DNA of 64,000 bases, from positions 310,001 through 374,000 of the forward strand of contig NZ_SMYO01000005.1 in assembly GCF_004358205.1 (NCBI RefSeq), in the 5' to 3' direction. This stretch comes from Bacillus salipaludis. Lineage in GTDB: Bacteria > Bacillota > Bacilli > Bacillales_B > DSM-18226. Each line of letters opens with the position of its first letter. Within the stretch, counting starts at the first letter, position 1. The notes beneath the pieces were generated by a model, which made no database searches, was not told where the DNA came from, and saw only the letters and a list, made by a program, of their open reading frames with translations. A program made the translations under genes and the position numbers. Below are positions 15,581-25,581 of the stretch, one piece after another.

Positions 15581-16042
15581 ATGGAAAGAATTTCGTGGGA
15601 TCAATATTTTATGGCACAGAGCCATTTGCTTGCTTTAAGAAGTACATGCAGCCGCCTAATGGTAGGGGCAACGATTGTTCGCGATAAACGGATTATTGCC
15701 GGGGGTTACAATGGTTCAATTGCGGGAGGTGACCACTGTATCGATAAGGGGTGCTATGTCATTGACAATCATTGTGTGAGGACAATTCACGCTGAAATGA
15801 ATGCATTGCTTCAGTGTGCGAAATTTGGTGTCCCTACTGCAGATGCAGAAATATATGTGACTCATTTTCCTTGTCTGCAATGTTGTAAGTCAATCATTCA
15901 GGCAGGCATTAAAACTGTTTATTATGCTGAGGATTATAAAAATCACCCCTATGCAATCGAGCTTTTTCAACAGGCGAAGGTTCATGTCGAAAAAGTAGAA
16001 TTAAAGGAACAAAGCATTGATTTTAGCACGCTAAATCAATAA
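15581..16042 (+). CDS. comEB: ComE operon protein 2, dCMP deaminase family
   Basis: ComEB is a cytidine/deoxycytidylate deaminase-like enzyme. Zinc ligands are H70 in HAEMNAL, with catalytic E72, and C98 and C101 in PCLQC. The 153-residue length is shorter than the roughly 189 I recall for B. subtilis ComEB, so the C-terminal extension is missing, but the catalytic domain is complete. It lies between comEA and comEC. Confidence 0.9.
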   Translation: MERISWDQYFMAQSHLLALRSTCSRLMVGATIVRDKRIIAGGYNGSIAGGDHCIDKGCYVIDNHCVRTIHAEMNALLQCAKFGVPTADAEIYVTHFPCLQCCKSIIQAGIKTVYYAEDYKNHPYAIELFQQAKVHVEKVELKEQSIDFSTLNQ

Positions 16043-16055
16043 GGAATTATATTAG

Positions 16056-16086
16056 CGCCGGCAATCCCAACCGACCGGCGTTTTTG
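16056..16086 (+). terminator. Hairpin between comEB and comEC
   Basis: CGCCGG (16056-16061) pairs with CCGGCG (16075-16080), followed by TTTTTG. It may cut down comEC expression relative to comEA-comEB. Confidence 0.65.
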
Positions 16087-16115
16087 TTTCTTTAATTCAG
16101 AAATGGAGAAATATC

Positions 16116-18443
16116 ATGGAAGGAAAATATTTTTATTTTGCTATTTCTGCCTTACTGGGTGTTTTATCTTCGCTCAATATAGCCGTTCCATTTATTTTCG
16201 CTGCAATTGTTTTCTTTTCTTTAGTGTTTACATATAAAAAGTATTCTTCCCCGCAGTTATTCCTCCTGTTTGGTGTTTTCCTGGTGTTTTTCCTGTCTGC
16301 CCAGAATGTCAAAATTAACAGCCAAACGGTTATTCCATCGAGTACGAAGGTTTTTTACCTAGAGTTTATGGATGATACGAAAATAGATGGTGATTTATTG
16401 CAGGTAATGGCAAAGGAAAAAGCGTACAAAGAAAAACTCTTAATTCGTTACCGGATTCATTCGGAGGCTGAAAAGGGAGCTATGAAAAATAAAAGTTTTT
16501 ATGGAAGGTTATGTAAGGTCTCAGGAGAATTGTCTAAACCTTCAATTGCTAAAAATCCGAATGCCTTTAACTACCGTGCGTATTTAGCGAATAAAAAAAT
16601 TTATTGGATCGTTGAAACCCAGAAAAATCCTTTGCAAACCTGTATCCCCCAAAAATTGACACCGGTTGTTTTTATTAAAGAGCTCCGTTTTTATGGTATC
16701 CATTACCTTGAAACTCATTTTCCACCAGAAATCTCCTCGCTTTCAGCTGCCTTAATCTTTGGGGATCGAAGCCTGCTTGGTCCTGAGGCTTTAGTTGATT
16801 ATCAAAAAACGGGAATTGTTCACCTGCTCGCTATATCCGGTTTACATGTATCTCTTTTAATTGGAATGGTTTATTATCTTGGGATTCGAAGTGGTCTTAC
16901 AAGAGAATTTATGACGCAATTTCTGCTTTTTTTACTGCCAATCTATGCTATTTTAACTGGCGGGTCCCCGTCCGTCATTCGTGCCGTTTTAATGATTTTT
17001 CTTGTCCTTATAACGGTAAAGTGGAAAAATAAAATAAAACTGATCCCAATTGATGCAATCAGCATTGCCTTTATCCTCTATTTACTCATAAACCCCATGG
17101 TCGTTTATGATGTCGGTTTTCAGCTATCATTTACAGTAAGCTTTGCGATTATCGTATCCGCCAAAATCATCCTCAAGAAATATCGAAATAGCTTAGCTAA
17201 AATGCTGGTAACATCGATTATCTCCCAATTAGCTTCACTACCATTATTGCTTTACCATTATTTTGGGGTTTCATTGATCAGTATTGCAGCCAACCTGCTG
17301 TACATCCCTTTATTTTCATTTGTTTTTCTTCCTGGTTTATATTTTTTATTTTTTATTCAAATTATTTTTCAAACAACTCCTTCCATCCTGCTTGCTTTTT
17401 TTATAAAAACCATTACGCTTTCCAATCAACTAATCCATTATCTTTCTGATTTTTCTATCGCCCTTTTTGTTCCAGGCAGACCCGGAATTCTTTTCCTCAT
17501 TCTGTATATGGCAGCCATTCTTGCTGTTTTTTTTGTATGGGAAACTCCTTCCTATGTAAAAAAGCAACTTCATATTGTTGTCTTAACCGGCTTTTTAGTA
17601 AGTTTTCAGATCGTTTGGAATTGGCTGAATCCAGTTGGAGAGGTGACAATGATTGATGTTGGGCAAGGGGACAGTATTTTGATTCATCTCCCATCTGGGA
17701 AAGGAAATTATCTGATTGATACAGGCGGGACTGTCTCCTTTACAGAAGAAAACTGGAGGAGGAGGGAACGGCCTTATGAAATAGGAAGAGATGTCGTTAT
17801 CCCATTTTTAAAAGGAAGGGGAATTACGAAAATTGACAAGCTTATTTTGACCCATGGGGACATGGACCATATTGGCGGTACATTCGCGATCCTTAAGGAA
17901 ATGGAAATTGAACAAATTCTAATGCCTTCTGTTAAGGAACCATCACAAACTGAATTGGAAATTATTCATGAAGCGGAGAAAAAGGGCATTTCAGTCATGA
18001 AGGTTTCAGGAGGTATGAAATGGAAAACTAAGAACTATTTATTTTATGTCCTGTCTCCTGAAAAAAATTTTGAAGGAGAGCGGAACAGTGGGTCTATTAC
18101 CATATTTGCTAAAATTGGCGGCCTTACCTGGTTCTTTGGCGGTGATCTTGACAAAGAAGGAGAAGAAAGGATCATTCATCACTATCCCGAATTAACCGTC
18201 GATATATTAAAGGCGGGGCATCATGGAAGTAAAACCTCGAGTTCTGAAGACTTTATTCAACAAATAAAGCCAAAAGTGGCCCTCATTTCGGCCGGTGAAA
18301 AAAATCGATTTGGTCACCCGCATAAGGAAACATTAGATATTTTACAAAAGTATCATGTGTTTATTTATCGTACGGATCAACAGGGAGCCATTACCTACCG
18401 TTTTTATAATGGACATGGAACCTTTTCAACCTTTCTGCCATAG
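16116..18443 (+). CDS. comEC: DNA internalization competence protein ComEC/Rec2
   Basis: ComEC forms the channel that brings single-stranded DNA into the cell. The 775-residue protein has an N-terminal membrane and OB-like region, a central multi-span competence domain beginning around LAISGLHVSLLIGM, and a C-terminal metallo-beta-lactamase domain with H580-G-D582-M-D584-H585 and AGHHGSKTSSS. Length is normal and the frame is intact, so DNA uptake may be functional if the pilus genes exist elsewhere. Confidence 0.95.
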   Translation: MEGKYFYFAISALLGVLSSLNIAVPFIFAAIVFFSLVFTYKKYSSPQLFLLFGVFLVFFLSAQNVKINSQTVIPSSTKVFYLEFMDDTKIDGDLLQVMAKEKAYKEKLLIRYRIHSEAEKGAMKNKSFYGRLCKVSGELSKPSIAKNPNAFNYRAYLANKKIYWIVETQKNPLQTCIPQKLTPVVFIKELRFYGIHYLETHFPPEISSLSAALIFGDRSLLGPEALVDYQKTGIVHLLAISGLHVSLLIGMVYYLGIRSGLTREFMTQFLLFLLPIYAILTGGSPSVIRAVLMIFLVLITVKWKNKIKLIPIDAISIAFILYLLINPMVVYDVGFQLSFTVSFAIIVSAKIILKKYRNSLAKMLVTSIISQLASLPLLLYHYFGVSLISIAANLLYIPLFSFVFLPGLYFLFFIQIIFQTTPSILLAFFIKTITLSNQLIHYLSDFSIALFVPGRPGILFLILYMAAILAVFFVWETPSYVKKQLHIVVLTGFLVSFQIVWNWLNPVGEVTMIDVGQGDSILIHLPSGKGNYLIDTGGTVSFTEENWRRRERPYEIGRDVVIPFLKGRGITKIDKLILTHGDMDHIGGTFAILKEMEIEQILMPSVKEPSQTELEIIHEAEKKGISVMKVSGGMKWKTKNYLFYVLSPEKNFEGERNSGSITIFAKIGGLTWFFGGDLDKEGEERIIHHYPELTVDILKAGHHGSKTSSSEDFIQQIKPKVALISAGEKNRFGHPHKETLDILQKYHVFIYRTDQQGAITYRFYNGHGTFSTFLP

Positions 18444-18488
18444 GATAAAACATATTCAAAATAAATTTTTTCCAGAAAAAACGGCAAA

Positions 18489-18512
18489 GAGACTGCAGTA
18501 CACTGCAGTCTC
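18489..18512 (-). terminator. Terminator-like hairpin after yqzM (minus strand)
   Basis: GAGACTGCAGT (18489-18499) and ACTGCAGTCTC (18502-18512) form a perfect 11-bp stem. On the minus strand it is followed by TTTGCCGTTTTTT; on the plus strand there is no T run. Confidence 0.55.
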
Positions 18513-18539
18513 CTGAAAAATAAGTATGTAGCTAATTTA

Positions 18540-18674
18540 TTAGGATCCAATTAACTTAATGACTGTTGCAATAATAAACATAATGGCAAAAAAACCAAAT
18601 GAAACCCCAAAGCCTACTCCAGAATCAATAGCATCGTTCCGTTTACTTTGAACATCTTTCTCGAATTCATTCAC
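18540..18674 (-). CDS. yqzM: YqzM family small membrane protein
   Basis: This 44-residue protein starts MNEFEKDVQSKRNDAIDSGV and ends in one hydrophobic helix with IIATVIKLIGS. This is the YqzM family, which in B. subtilis lies in the same place and orientation between comEC and holA. The start is GTG after AGGAGGGGTAGACT. Its function is unknown. Confidence 0.9.
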   Translation of the reverse strand: MNEFEKDVQSKRNDAIDSGVGFGVSFGFFAIMFIIATVIKLIGS

Positions 18675-19018
18675 AGTCTACCCCTCCTATTTCAACATAT
18701 AGTATATGATATTTAAGTAAAAAAATCCAGCGTACTTAGAATTTTGCTCCACAGTGCAATGCTTAAAAAAATGGCGATTTACTTTCCTAAACTGACAAGA
18801 GTTAACACAAATAGTTTGTCCCGTCCCGTTCAAAATAATAGTACAAAAGAAACTCCGCCGAGCGATGATGGTTCCTAGGGCTAATGTTGCAGGCGTTCAA
18901 TATAGATCGGGAATTGGTACTATCCAAAAAGCTGCCAATTCCCTTTAACTACTTGTCAAATCGTCCAAGCTTCTTTACGATAGGAAAGGAGATTTTTTTT
19001 TTCGGGGAGCGTAAAGTG
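18675..19018. other. Gap between yqzM and holA without a gene
   Basis: I see no supported gene. The only structure is an inverted repeat, GGGAATTGG (18909-18917) with CCAATTCCC (18935-18943), with no T run behind it. The frame of holA stays open back to 18884, but the family start and ribosome binding site place the true start at 19019. Confidence 0.6.
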
Positions 19019-20035
19019 ATGGTATTGGATATTTGGAAGAGAATAAAAAAAGGGGATTTTGCTCCCGTTTATTTATTGTACGGGAAAGAGGCTTTTTTAA
19101 TAAATGAAACAAAACAGCTGTTACTCGACCGGCTTTTAAAAGAGGATGAGAAGGATTTTAATTACACTGCCTATGATTTAGAAGAAACACCAATCGAGGT
19201 CGCCTTAGAGGATGCCGAAACCTTTCCTTTTTTAGGTGATAAAAAAGTAATTTTTCTACATAACCCGCAATTTTTAACCTCTGAAAAAATAAAAGAAAAG
19301 ATTGACCATAATTTATCCCGGTTTGAAACCTATCTAAAGGAGCCGGCGCCTTATACGGTGTTGGTCATTTCCGCACCGTATGAAAAGCTGGATGAGCGGA
19401 AAAAAATTACGAAGGAATTAAAACGAACGGCAGAGGTCGTCGAAGCAAAGAAACTGAATGAACACGAATTAAAATCATGGGTGAAAGAACGTGCAAGAGG
19501 GTATGGAATTGATATCGAACCGAGTGCTCTTGAGTTATTACTGACACTTGCAGGTACCAATATGTTTATGTTGTCTAGCGAAATGGATAAACTGGCCTTA
19601 TACGCCCAAGATGAAAAAATGATTCATGCTGATTTGGTAGAAAAGCTGGTGTCGAGAACATTAGAACAAAATATTTTTACCTTGATTGAAAAAGTAGTGT
19701 CCCGGAAATTGGATGAAGCTCTAAGAATTTATTTTGATTTACTAAAACAAAATGAAGAGCCGATTAAAATTTTGGCTTTACTTTCCGGACAGTTTCGCTT
19801 GATTTATCAAGTGAAGGAGCTTTCAAGAAGAGGCTACGGACAGCAGCAGATTGCCGGTTTTTTAAAGACTCACCCCTTTAGGGTTAAATTGGCTGCCGGT
19901 CAGGCAGATAAATTTACGGATGAGGAATTGACAAACTTAATGAATTTGCTTGCCGAGGCAGATTATCAGATGAAGACCGGCGGGATGAATAAATCGCTGC
20001 TGATTGAAATGCTGCTATTCCGCCTGAATAAGTAA
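19019..20035 (+). CDS. holA: DNA polymerase III subunit delta
   Basis: HolA opens the beta clamp as part of the clamp loader. The 338-residue product has the delta N-terminal domain (PVYLLYGKEAFLINETKQ, then DAETFPFLGDKKVIFL) and the AAA-like and collar domains after it. The ATG at 19019 fits family members that begin MVxDxWK; a GTG three bases before it is also possible. A GGGGAG lies upstream. In-frame sequence further upstream is not conserved family sequence. Confidence 0.93.
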   Translation: MVLDIWKRIKKGDFAPVYLLYGKEAFLINETKQLLLDRLLKEDEKDFNYTAYDLEETPIEVALEDAETFPFLGDKKVIFLHNPQFLTSEKIKEKIDHNLSRFETYLKEPAPYTVLVISAPYEKLDERKKITKELKRTAEVVEAKKLNEHELKSWVKERARGYGIDIEPSALELLLTLAGTNMFMLSSEMDKLALYAQDEKMIHADLVEKLVSRTLEQNIFTLIEKVVSRKLDEALRIYFDLLKQNEEPIKILALLSGQFRLIYQVKELSRRGYGQQQIAGFLKTHPFRVKLAAGQADKFTDEELTNLMNLLAEADYQMKTGGMNKSLLIEMLLFRLNK

Positions 20036-20045
20036 GTGAATATAA

Positions 20046-20080
20046 GAAAAAAACGATTCCAAGGAGGAATCGTTTTTTTT
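20046..20080. terminator. Bidirectional terminator between holA and rpsT
   Basis: AAAAAAACGATTCC pairs with GGAATCGTTTTTTTT, with A and T tracts on both sides. Confidence 0.85.
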
Positions 20081-20086
20081 GGCTAA

Positions 20087-20347
20087 TTATAGAGCGTTCG
20101 CTTTTTTAGCAAGGCGAGATTTTTTACGAGCAGCAGCGTTCTTATGGATAAGACCTTTTGCAGCAGCCTTGTCTAATTTACTTGCAGCAGTAACGAAAGC
20201 TTCCTTTGCAGCAGCAGCATCATTCGTTGTAACAGCAGCTTCTACTTTTTTAACAGCAGTACGCATTGCAGATTTTGCAGTTGTATTTTGAGCGTTACGT
20301 GCTTCGCTTGTTTTCACACGCTTAATAGCAGATTTAATGTTAGGCAT
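20087..20347 (-). CDS. rpsT: 30S ribosomal protein S20
   Basis: S20 is an 86-residue, Ala- and Lys-rich helical protein of the small subunit. It starts [20 protein letters not shown] and ends [15 protein letters not shown]. The start at 20347 follows TAGGAGGTGAATGTA; an ATG 9 bases upstream overlaps the ribosome binding site. It lies opposite its neighbours, as in B. subtilis. Confidence 0.95.
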   Translation of the reverse strand: MPNIKSAIKRVKTSEARNAQNTTAKSAMRTAVKKVEAAVTTNDAAAAKEAFVTAASKLDKAAAKGLIHKNAAARKKSRLAKKANAL

Positions 20348-20472
20348 TACATTCACCTCCTAAAGAGAATCGAGACTATATGAACTCGACTTTAACATTC
20401 ATTCACAATTATTCAGAACAAGAGATATTTTATCAAACGAACGCTTATATTGCAATACTAGAATTATCGCTT

Positions 20473-20502
20473 GCATGTTTTTAAGTAAAAGGGGAAAAAA
20501 TA
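20473..20502 (+). promoter_or_regulatory. Forespore (sigma-F/sigma-G type) promoter of gpr
   Basis: GCATG (20473-20477), a 15-bp spacer and GGAAAAAATA (20493-20502) match the sigma-F consensus GYWTA-N15-GGNRANANTW with one mismatch in the -35. gpr is forespore-expressed in B. subtilis. Confidence 0.6.
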
Positions 20503-20537
20503 GGAAATAGTATTTTTGGATGGGAGCGTTGTCTACT

Positions 20538-21665
20538 ATGAAGGAGCAATCAATTGATCTTAGTAAATACTCTATTCGAACAGACCTGGCTATTGAGGCA
20601 CGGGAGATGGTACTTGCCGGACGAGGGGACTCAGTTCAGCAGGAGGAAAATCTATCCCAAATTGAAGGCGTCATAATAAAAGAAAAAGATGTGGATGATA
20701 TAAAAGTTTCATTAGTAGAAGTTACCAAAGAAGGAGAAAAACAATTAGGAAAAAAAGCTGGGAGATATTTAACACTCGAAGTGCAAGGAATACGTGGGCA
20801 GGACACAGAGCTGCAGAAAAAAGTAGAAGAGATTTTCGCGCATGAATTTGCCCATTTTTTAGAAGGGACAGGCATTAAAAAAACACACTCCTGTCTTGTG
20901 GTAGGGCTCGGGAATTGGAATGTTACTCCTGATGCACTTGGGCCGATGGTTTGTGAAAATTTGCTGGTAACCAGACATTTATTTCAGCTTCAGCCTGAGA
21001 ATGTGGAAGAAGGATATCGCTCTGTTAGTGCATTGTCACCAGGTGTTATGGGCTTAACGGGGATTGAGACAAGTGACATCATTTTCGGTGTGGTTGAAAA
21101 AACAAAACCTGATTTTGTCATTGCCATTGATGCCTTAGCCTCTCGATCGATTGAGCGTGTAAATTCGACGATTCAAATTTCTGATACAGGTATTCATCCC
21201 GGGTCAGGGGTTGGTAATAAAAGAAAGGAATTAAGTAAAGAAACTTTGGGAATTCCTGTCTTTGCAATTGGGGTGCCAACCGTTGTGGATGCGGTTTCGA
21301 TTACGAGTGATACGATTGATTTTATCCTTAAACATTTCGGAAAAGAATTGAAGGAAGGAAATCGTCCGTCGAGATCGCTTGCACCCGCCGGTATGAGCTT
21401 TGGGGAAAAACGAAAGTTGACGGAAGAGGATTTACCGGAAGAAAAGCATCGAAAAACCTTTTTAGGGATCATTGGGACATTATCGGATGAAGAAAAGAGA
21501 AAATTAATTTATGAGGTTCTATCGCCGATTGGCCATAATTTGATGGTCACACCAAAGGAAGTGGATGTTTTTATTGAAGACATGGCGAATTTAATTGCCA
21601 ATGGTTTGAATGCATCGCTTCACGGGGCAGTCAATCAGGAAAATGCCGGGTATTATACGAGGTAG
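20538..21665 (+). CDS. gpr: GPR endopeptidase, germination protease
   Basis: GPR degrades small acid-soluble spore proteins during germination, releasing amino acids. The product (375 residues) has the pro-region with [16 protein letters not shown] and conserved blocks [18 protein letters not shown] and [17 protein letters not shown]. The ATG at 20538 is preferred over 20520 because the forespore promoter predicts transcription from near 20509 and GGGAGCG (20522-20528) lies at a suitable distance. In B. subtilis spoIIP follows; here it does not. Confidence 0.95.
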   Translation: MKEQSIDLSKYSIRTDLAIEAREMVLAGRGDSVQQEENLSQIEGVIIKEKDVDDIKVSLVEVTKEGEKQLGKKAGRYLTLEVQGIRGQDTELQKKVEEIFAHEFAHFLEGTGIKKTHSCLVVGLGNWNVTPDALGPMVCENLLVTRHLFQLQPENVEEGYRSVSALSPGVMGLTGIETSDIIFGVVEKTKPDFVIAIDALASRSIERVNSTIQISDTGIHPGSGVGNKRKELSKETLGIPVFAIGVPTVVDAVSITSDTIDFILKHFGKELKEGNRPSRSLAPAGMSFGEKRKLTEEDLPEEKHRKTFLGIIGTLSDEEKRKLIYEVLSPIGHNLMVTPKEVDVFIEDMANLIANGLNASLHGAVNQENAGYYTR

Positions 21666-21784
21666 TTTTACTTTAGGCTTCCTACTTCTACTAAGAGCCC
21701 TTTTGGTGTCTAGTTAATAAATCGGTTCTATTAACTCTAGCATCGACATAATATTTAGTAGAAAAGTCTATGGGGAATCTTGTC

Positions 21785-21918
21785 TGTTGATTTGCGCTTC
21801 AGGCGCTTCGCTTTCCGCGGGCGGGTTCGGGGAGCCTCCTCGGCGCTAAAGCGCCTGTGGGGTCTCCCCTGTCCCGTGCTCCCGCAGGAGTCTCGCGCCT
21901 TCCGCTCCGATCAGCACA
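21785..21918. repeat. Palindromic MITE-like repeat, copy B (short form)
   Basis: This copy runs from TGTTGATT to GATCAGCACA and shares CGCTTCGCTTTCCGCGGGCG, GGGAGCCTCCTCGGCG and GGTCTCCCCTGTCCCGTGCT with copy A. It fills the 301-base gap between gpr and yqxA, in the place of spoIIP. No gene is present in the gap. Confidence 0.8.
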
Positions 21919-21966
21919 GAGTTTTAACACTGGTAAAGAATTTATAGAAAGAAAGGAAGCGGCTGT

Positions 21967-22293
21967 ATGAAGTTGTTTATGCTTAAAAGTTTAGGGATTG
22001 CAGCTTTAATGTTTATCTCTGTTTTAGCGGGAATGCAGCTGGCGAATGACGGGATTCATCGAATGAAGGGCTATAATGATCCTAATTTTCAAAAGGCTGT
22101 TACGATAAATGATAAAGGGAATGACTTACATGCCTCGGTAATGGGAAATCAAATTACCAGCCATGATATCGAAACAAAAAAGAAAAAGCTAGAAGAGATG
22201 AATGCATTTAATTTATTTTCTTCAATGGGCAAAAAAATGTCCGAAGGAATTTCCGGTGCGTCTAAAAAATTAGTGGAAAGCATTTCTAAGTAA
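21967..22293 (+). CDS. yqxA: YqxA family membrane-anchored protein (DUF3679)
   Basis: The 108-residue product has one N-terminal membrane segment (about residues 5-24) and a soluble part that is Lys-rich with KKKKLEEMNAFNLFSSMGKK. This fits the family found between spoIIP and lepA in bacilli. The start follows GAAAGGAAGCGG. Its function is unknown. Confidence 0.8.
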   Translation: MKLFMLKSLGIAALMFISVLAGMQLANDGIHRMKGYNDPNFQKAVTINDKGNDLHASVMGNQITSHDIETKKKKLEEMNAFNLFSSMGKKMSEGISGASKKLVESISK

Positions 22294-22415
22294 CGCGAGT
22301 ACGGTACCAGACGGCGTGTTGCCTTTTCTATTTTCACTTTTCATTGAATCTTGATTATCCTACTGCTATAATCAAAAATAGTGTACTTGTGTGAGTATAG
22401 TAGGAGTGAACGACC

Positions 22416-24251
22416 ATGAACAGAGAAGACAAGCTCAAACGACAATCAAAGATTAGAAATTTTTCAATTATTGCCCATATTGACCATGGGAAATCAACGT
22501 TAGCAGACCGAATTTTAGAAAAAACGAATGCATTATCATCCCGCGAGATGAAAGATCAGCTTTTAGATTCAATGGACCTCGAGCGTGAGCGCGGAATTAC
22601 GATAAAGTTAAATGCTGTACAATTAAAATACAAAGCAAAAGATGGAGAAGAATATATTTTCCATTTGATTGATACACCGGGACACGTCGACTTTACCTAT
22701 GAGGTATCAAGAAGCCTTGCTGCCTGTGAAGGCGCGGTATTAGTCGTTGATGCTGCTCAGGGAATTGAAGCACAGACACTTGCAAACGTATACCTTGCTT
22801 TGGATAACAATCTTGAAATTTTACCTGTTATTAATAAAATTGACTTACCGAGTGCTGAACCTGAAAGAGTTCGTAATGAAATTGAAGAAGTCATTGGCTT
22901 AGATGCATCTGAGGCTGTTTTAGCTTCTGCAAAAGCAGGAATCGGAATCGAAGAAATCCTCGAACAAGTGGTAAAAACAGTACCAGCACCAACTGGAGAC
23001 CCTGAAGCGCCATTAAAAGCCCTGATTTTTGACTCTCTTTACGATGCCTATCGCGGCGTTGTTGCCTATATTCGTGTGGTAGAAGGATCCGTCAAGGTTG
23101 GCGATAAAATTAAAATGATGGCTACTGGAAAAGAATTTGAAGTAAATGAAGTAGGCGTGTTTACTCCAAAGGCTACGATGCTGGACGAATTAAACGTTGG
23201 TGATGTCGGCTTTTTGACTGCATCTATTAAAAATGTTGGCGACACCCGTGTCGGAGATACCATTACAAATGCAAAAAATGGCGCTGTTGAGCCGCTGCCA
23301 GGTTATCGTAAACTAAATCCAATGGTGTATTGTGGACTTTATCCAATTGATACTGCCAGATTTAATGATCTAAGGGAAGCACTTGAAAAACTTCAATTGA
23401 ATGACTCTGCCCTTCAATTCGAACCTGAAACCTCACAGGCACTGGGCTTTGGCTTCCGTTGCGGTTTTTTAGGACTCCTTCATATGGAAATCATTCAGGA
23501 ACGGATTGAACGTGAATTTAAAATCGATTTGATCACAACTGCACCGAGTGTTATCTATCATGTTTATATGACAGATGGAACACAATTAAATGTAGATAAT
23601 CCGTCCAACATGCCGGAACCGCAAAAACTTGACCGTGTTGAGGAGCCGTATGTAAAAGCAACGATGATGGCTCCTAACGATTATGTTGGTGCGATTATGG
23701 AACTTTGCCAGTTAAAGCGCGGAATTTTCGTCGATATGCAATACCAGGGAGAAAATCGGGTAAGCATCATTTATGAAATTCCATTGGCCGAAATTGTTTA
23801 CGATTTCTTTGACCAGTTGAAATCAAGTACCCGGGGTTATGCATCTTTCGATTATGAACTGATTGGCTATAAACCATCCAGTCTGGTAAAAATGGACATA
23901 TTATTAAATACGGAAAAAGTCGATGCATTAAGCTTTATCGTCCATAAAGATTTTGCCTATGAACGTGGGAAAGTCATTGTTGAAAAGCTGAAGGAGTTAA
24001 TTCCAAGACAGCAATTTGAAGTGCCTATTCAAGCGGCAATTGGTCAAAAAATTGTTGCACGTTCCACGATCAAAGCGATGCGTAAAAACGTATTAGCAAA
24101 ATGTTATGGCGGCGACATTTCTCGTAAACGTAAGCTGTTAGAGAAACAAAAAGAAGGTAAAAAACGAATGAAACAGGTTGGATCTGTTGAAGTACCGCAG
24201 GAAGCCTTTATGGCGGTATTAAAAATGGATGACAACAATACAAAAAAATAA
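22416..24251 (+). CDS. lepA: Elongation factor 4 (LepA), translational GTPase
   Basis: LepA binds ribosomes, has been proposed to back-translocate tRNAs, and influences 30S biogenesis. The 611-residue protein has AHIDHGKST (20-28), DTPGHVDF and NKIDLPSA for the GTPase domain, then domains II, III, V and the LepA-specific C-terminal domain with [20 protein letters not shown]. Length is normal. It is followed by a terminator and then hemW. Confidence 0.96.
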   Translation: MNREDKLKRQSKIRNFSIIAHIDHGKSTLADRILEKTNALSSREMKDQLLDSMDLERERGITIKLNAVQLKYKAKDGEEYIFHLIDTPGHVDFTYEVSRSLAACEGAVLVVDAAQGIEAQTLANVYLALDNNLEILPVINKIDLPSAEPERVRNEIEEVIGLDASEAVLASAKAGIGIEEILEQVVKTVPAPTGDPEAPLKALIFDSLYDAYRGVVAYIRVVEGSVKVGDKIKMMATGKEFEVNEVGVFTPKATMLDELNVGDVGFLTASIKNVGDTRVGDTITNAKNGAVEPLPGYRKLNPMVYCGLYPIDTARFNDLREALEKLQLNDSALQFEPETSQALGFGFRCGFLGLLHMEIIQERIEREFKIDLITTAPSVIYHVYMTDGTQLNVDNPSNMPEPQKLDRVEEPYVKATMMAPNDYVGAIMELCQLKRGIFVDMQYQGENRVSIIYEIPLAEIVYDFFDQLKSSTRGYASFDYELIGYKPSSLVKMDILLNTEKVDALSFIVHKDFAYERGKVIVEKLKELIPRQQFEVPIQAAIGQKIVARSTIKAMRKNVLAKCYGGDISRKRKLLEKQKEGKKRMKQVGSVEVPQEAFMAVLKMDDNNTKK

Positions 24252-24259
24252 ATGAAAGG

Positions 24260-24303
24260 GAGGTTAGGATCTGTCTGATATCAGGCAAGTCTAACCTCTT
24301 TTT
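24260..24303 (+). terminator. Terminator after lepA
   Basis: GAGGTTAG (24260-24267) pairs with CTAACCTC (24291-24298), followed by TTTTTG. The large loop contains a second small inverted repeat. Confidence 0.65.
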
Positions 24304-24327
24304 GTTACTGAAATAGAAGGTGAAAAA

Positions 24328-25467
24328 ATGATTAATGCAGCCTATCTTCATATCCCATTTTGTGAGCATATCTGTCATTATTGTGATTTTAATAAAGTGT
24401 TTTTAAAAGGCCAGCCGGTAGATGAATATTTGGACGCCCTGAATAAAGAAATGATTTTGACAGTAAAACAATTTCCATCCAAACAAATAGATACGATTTT
24501 TGTTGGAGGAGGAACACCCACTTCATTAAACGAGCAGCAGCTTTACCGGTTTTGTGAAAATATAAATCAGAACCTGCCAAAAAGCGAAAATTACGAGTTC
24601 ACCTTTGAGGCGAATCCAGGGGACTTAACAAGGGAAAAATTAAAAATATTAAAGGATGCGGGTGTAAATCGAATCAGCCTTGGTGTGCAAACCTTTAATA
24701 ATGAGCTTTTAAAAAAAATCGGCAGAGTACACCAGGCGAAGGATGTTTTTCAATCAGTTGCAAATGCAAAAGAGGTTGGTTTTGAGAATATTAGCATTGA
24801 CCTAATCTTTAGCTTACCGACACAGACTATTACGGATTTAAAAGAAACTTTAACAGAGGCATTTTCTCTAGATATTACCCATTACTCAGCCTATTCTTTA
24901 ATCATTGAACCTAAAACTGTTTTTTACAACCTATTGAAAAAAGGCAAGCTGCCAACTCCAGGCGAAGATACAGAAGCTGTGATGTATGAATTGATGATGG
25001 AAGAAATGGACAAACATGGTTTTAAACAATATGAAATCAGCAATTTTTCAATTCCGGGCTATGAGAGCAGGCACAATCTAACCTATTGGAATAACGACCA
25101 TTATTATGGATTTGGAGCAGGAGCACACAGTTATGTAAATGGGGTCAGACGATCCAACCTAGGCCCCTTAAAAAAATATATCGATCAAATAAACAATGGA
25201 AATCTTCCAGTCCTTGATGAACATCCTGTATCGTTTGCGGAACAAATGGAAGAGGAAATGTTTTTAGGTTTAAGGAAAACAGAAGGTGTTTCCATATCTA
25301 AATTTACATCTAAGTTTGGAAAAAATCCTTTTGAGTTGTTTCGGAAAGAATTAGAGGATTTAATAAATAAAAAGTGGCTGGAAATCAACGATGAATATAT
25401 CTTTTTAACGAAAGAGGGACGCTTTTTAGGGAATGAAGTTTTTCAATCATTCTTGGGAGTTGTTTAG
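24328..25467 (+). CDS. hemW: Radical SAM protein HemW (heme chaperone type)
   Basis: The [4Fe-4S] motif is C12-x3-C16-x2-C19, followed by D20-F21; true HemN coproporphyrinogen oxidases have a fourth Cys at that place. The lack of it and the short N-terminus indicate HemW, a heme-binding chaperone-like protein, though B. subtilis annotation often calls it HemN. GGGTPTSL and EANPGDL motifs are present. Length is 379. Confidence 0.9.
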   Translation: MINAAYLHIPFCEHICHYCDFNKVFLKGQPVDEYLDALNKEMILTVKQFPSKQIDTIFVGGGTPTSLNEQQLYRFCENINQNLPKSENYEFTFEANPGDLTREKLKILKDAGVNRISLGVQTFNNELLKKIGRVHQAKDVFQSVANAKEVGFENISIDLIFSLPTQTITDLKETLTEAFSLDITHYSAYSLIIEPKTVFYNLLKKGKLPTPGEDTEAVMYELMMEEMDKHGFKQYEISNFSIPGYESRHNLTYWNNDHYYGFGAGAHSYVNGVRRSNLGPLKKYIDQINNGNLPVLDEHPVSFAEQMEEEMFLGLRKTEGVSISKFTSKFGKNPFELFRKELEDLINKKWLEINDEYIFLTKEGRFLGNEVFQSFLGVV

Positions 25468-25501
25468 CCCTAAGGTTATTCTTCTTTTCGATTACAAATG
25501 A

Positions 25502-25530
25502 TTGACACCTTCCCCCCTTTTTGATAATTT
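25502..25530 (+). promoter_or_regulatory. Probable sigma-A promoter of the hrcA operon
   Basis: TTGACA (25502-25507) is followed after 15-17 bases by GATAATTT (25523-25530). CIRCE begins 10 bases further on. Confidence 0.6.
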
Positions 25531-25540
25531 ATTAGTAGAA

Positions 25541-25567
25541 TTAGCACTCGATGGTTATGAGTGCTAA
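25541..25567. promoter_or_regulatory. CIRCE operator
   Basis: TTAGCACTC (25541-25549), nine bases, GAGTGCTAA (25559-25567) is a perfect CIRCE element, the binding site of HrcA. It overlaps the region just after the predicted transcription start. Confidence 0.97.
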
Positions 25568-25581
25568 CAGAGGTGATGCGT

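Noticed and set aside
20079..20291. 70-codon plus-strand ORF rich in Ala
   Set aside because: It is antisense to rpsT, whose Ala and Lys codons leave the other strand open.
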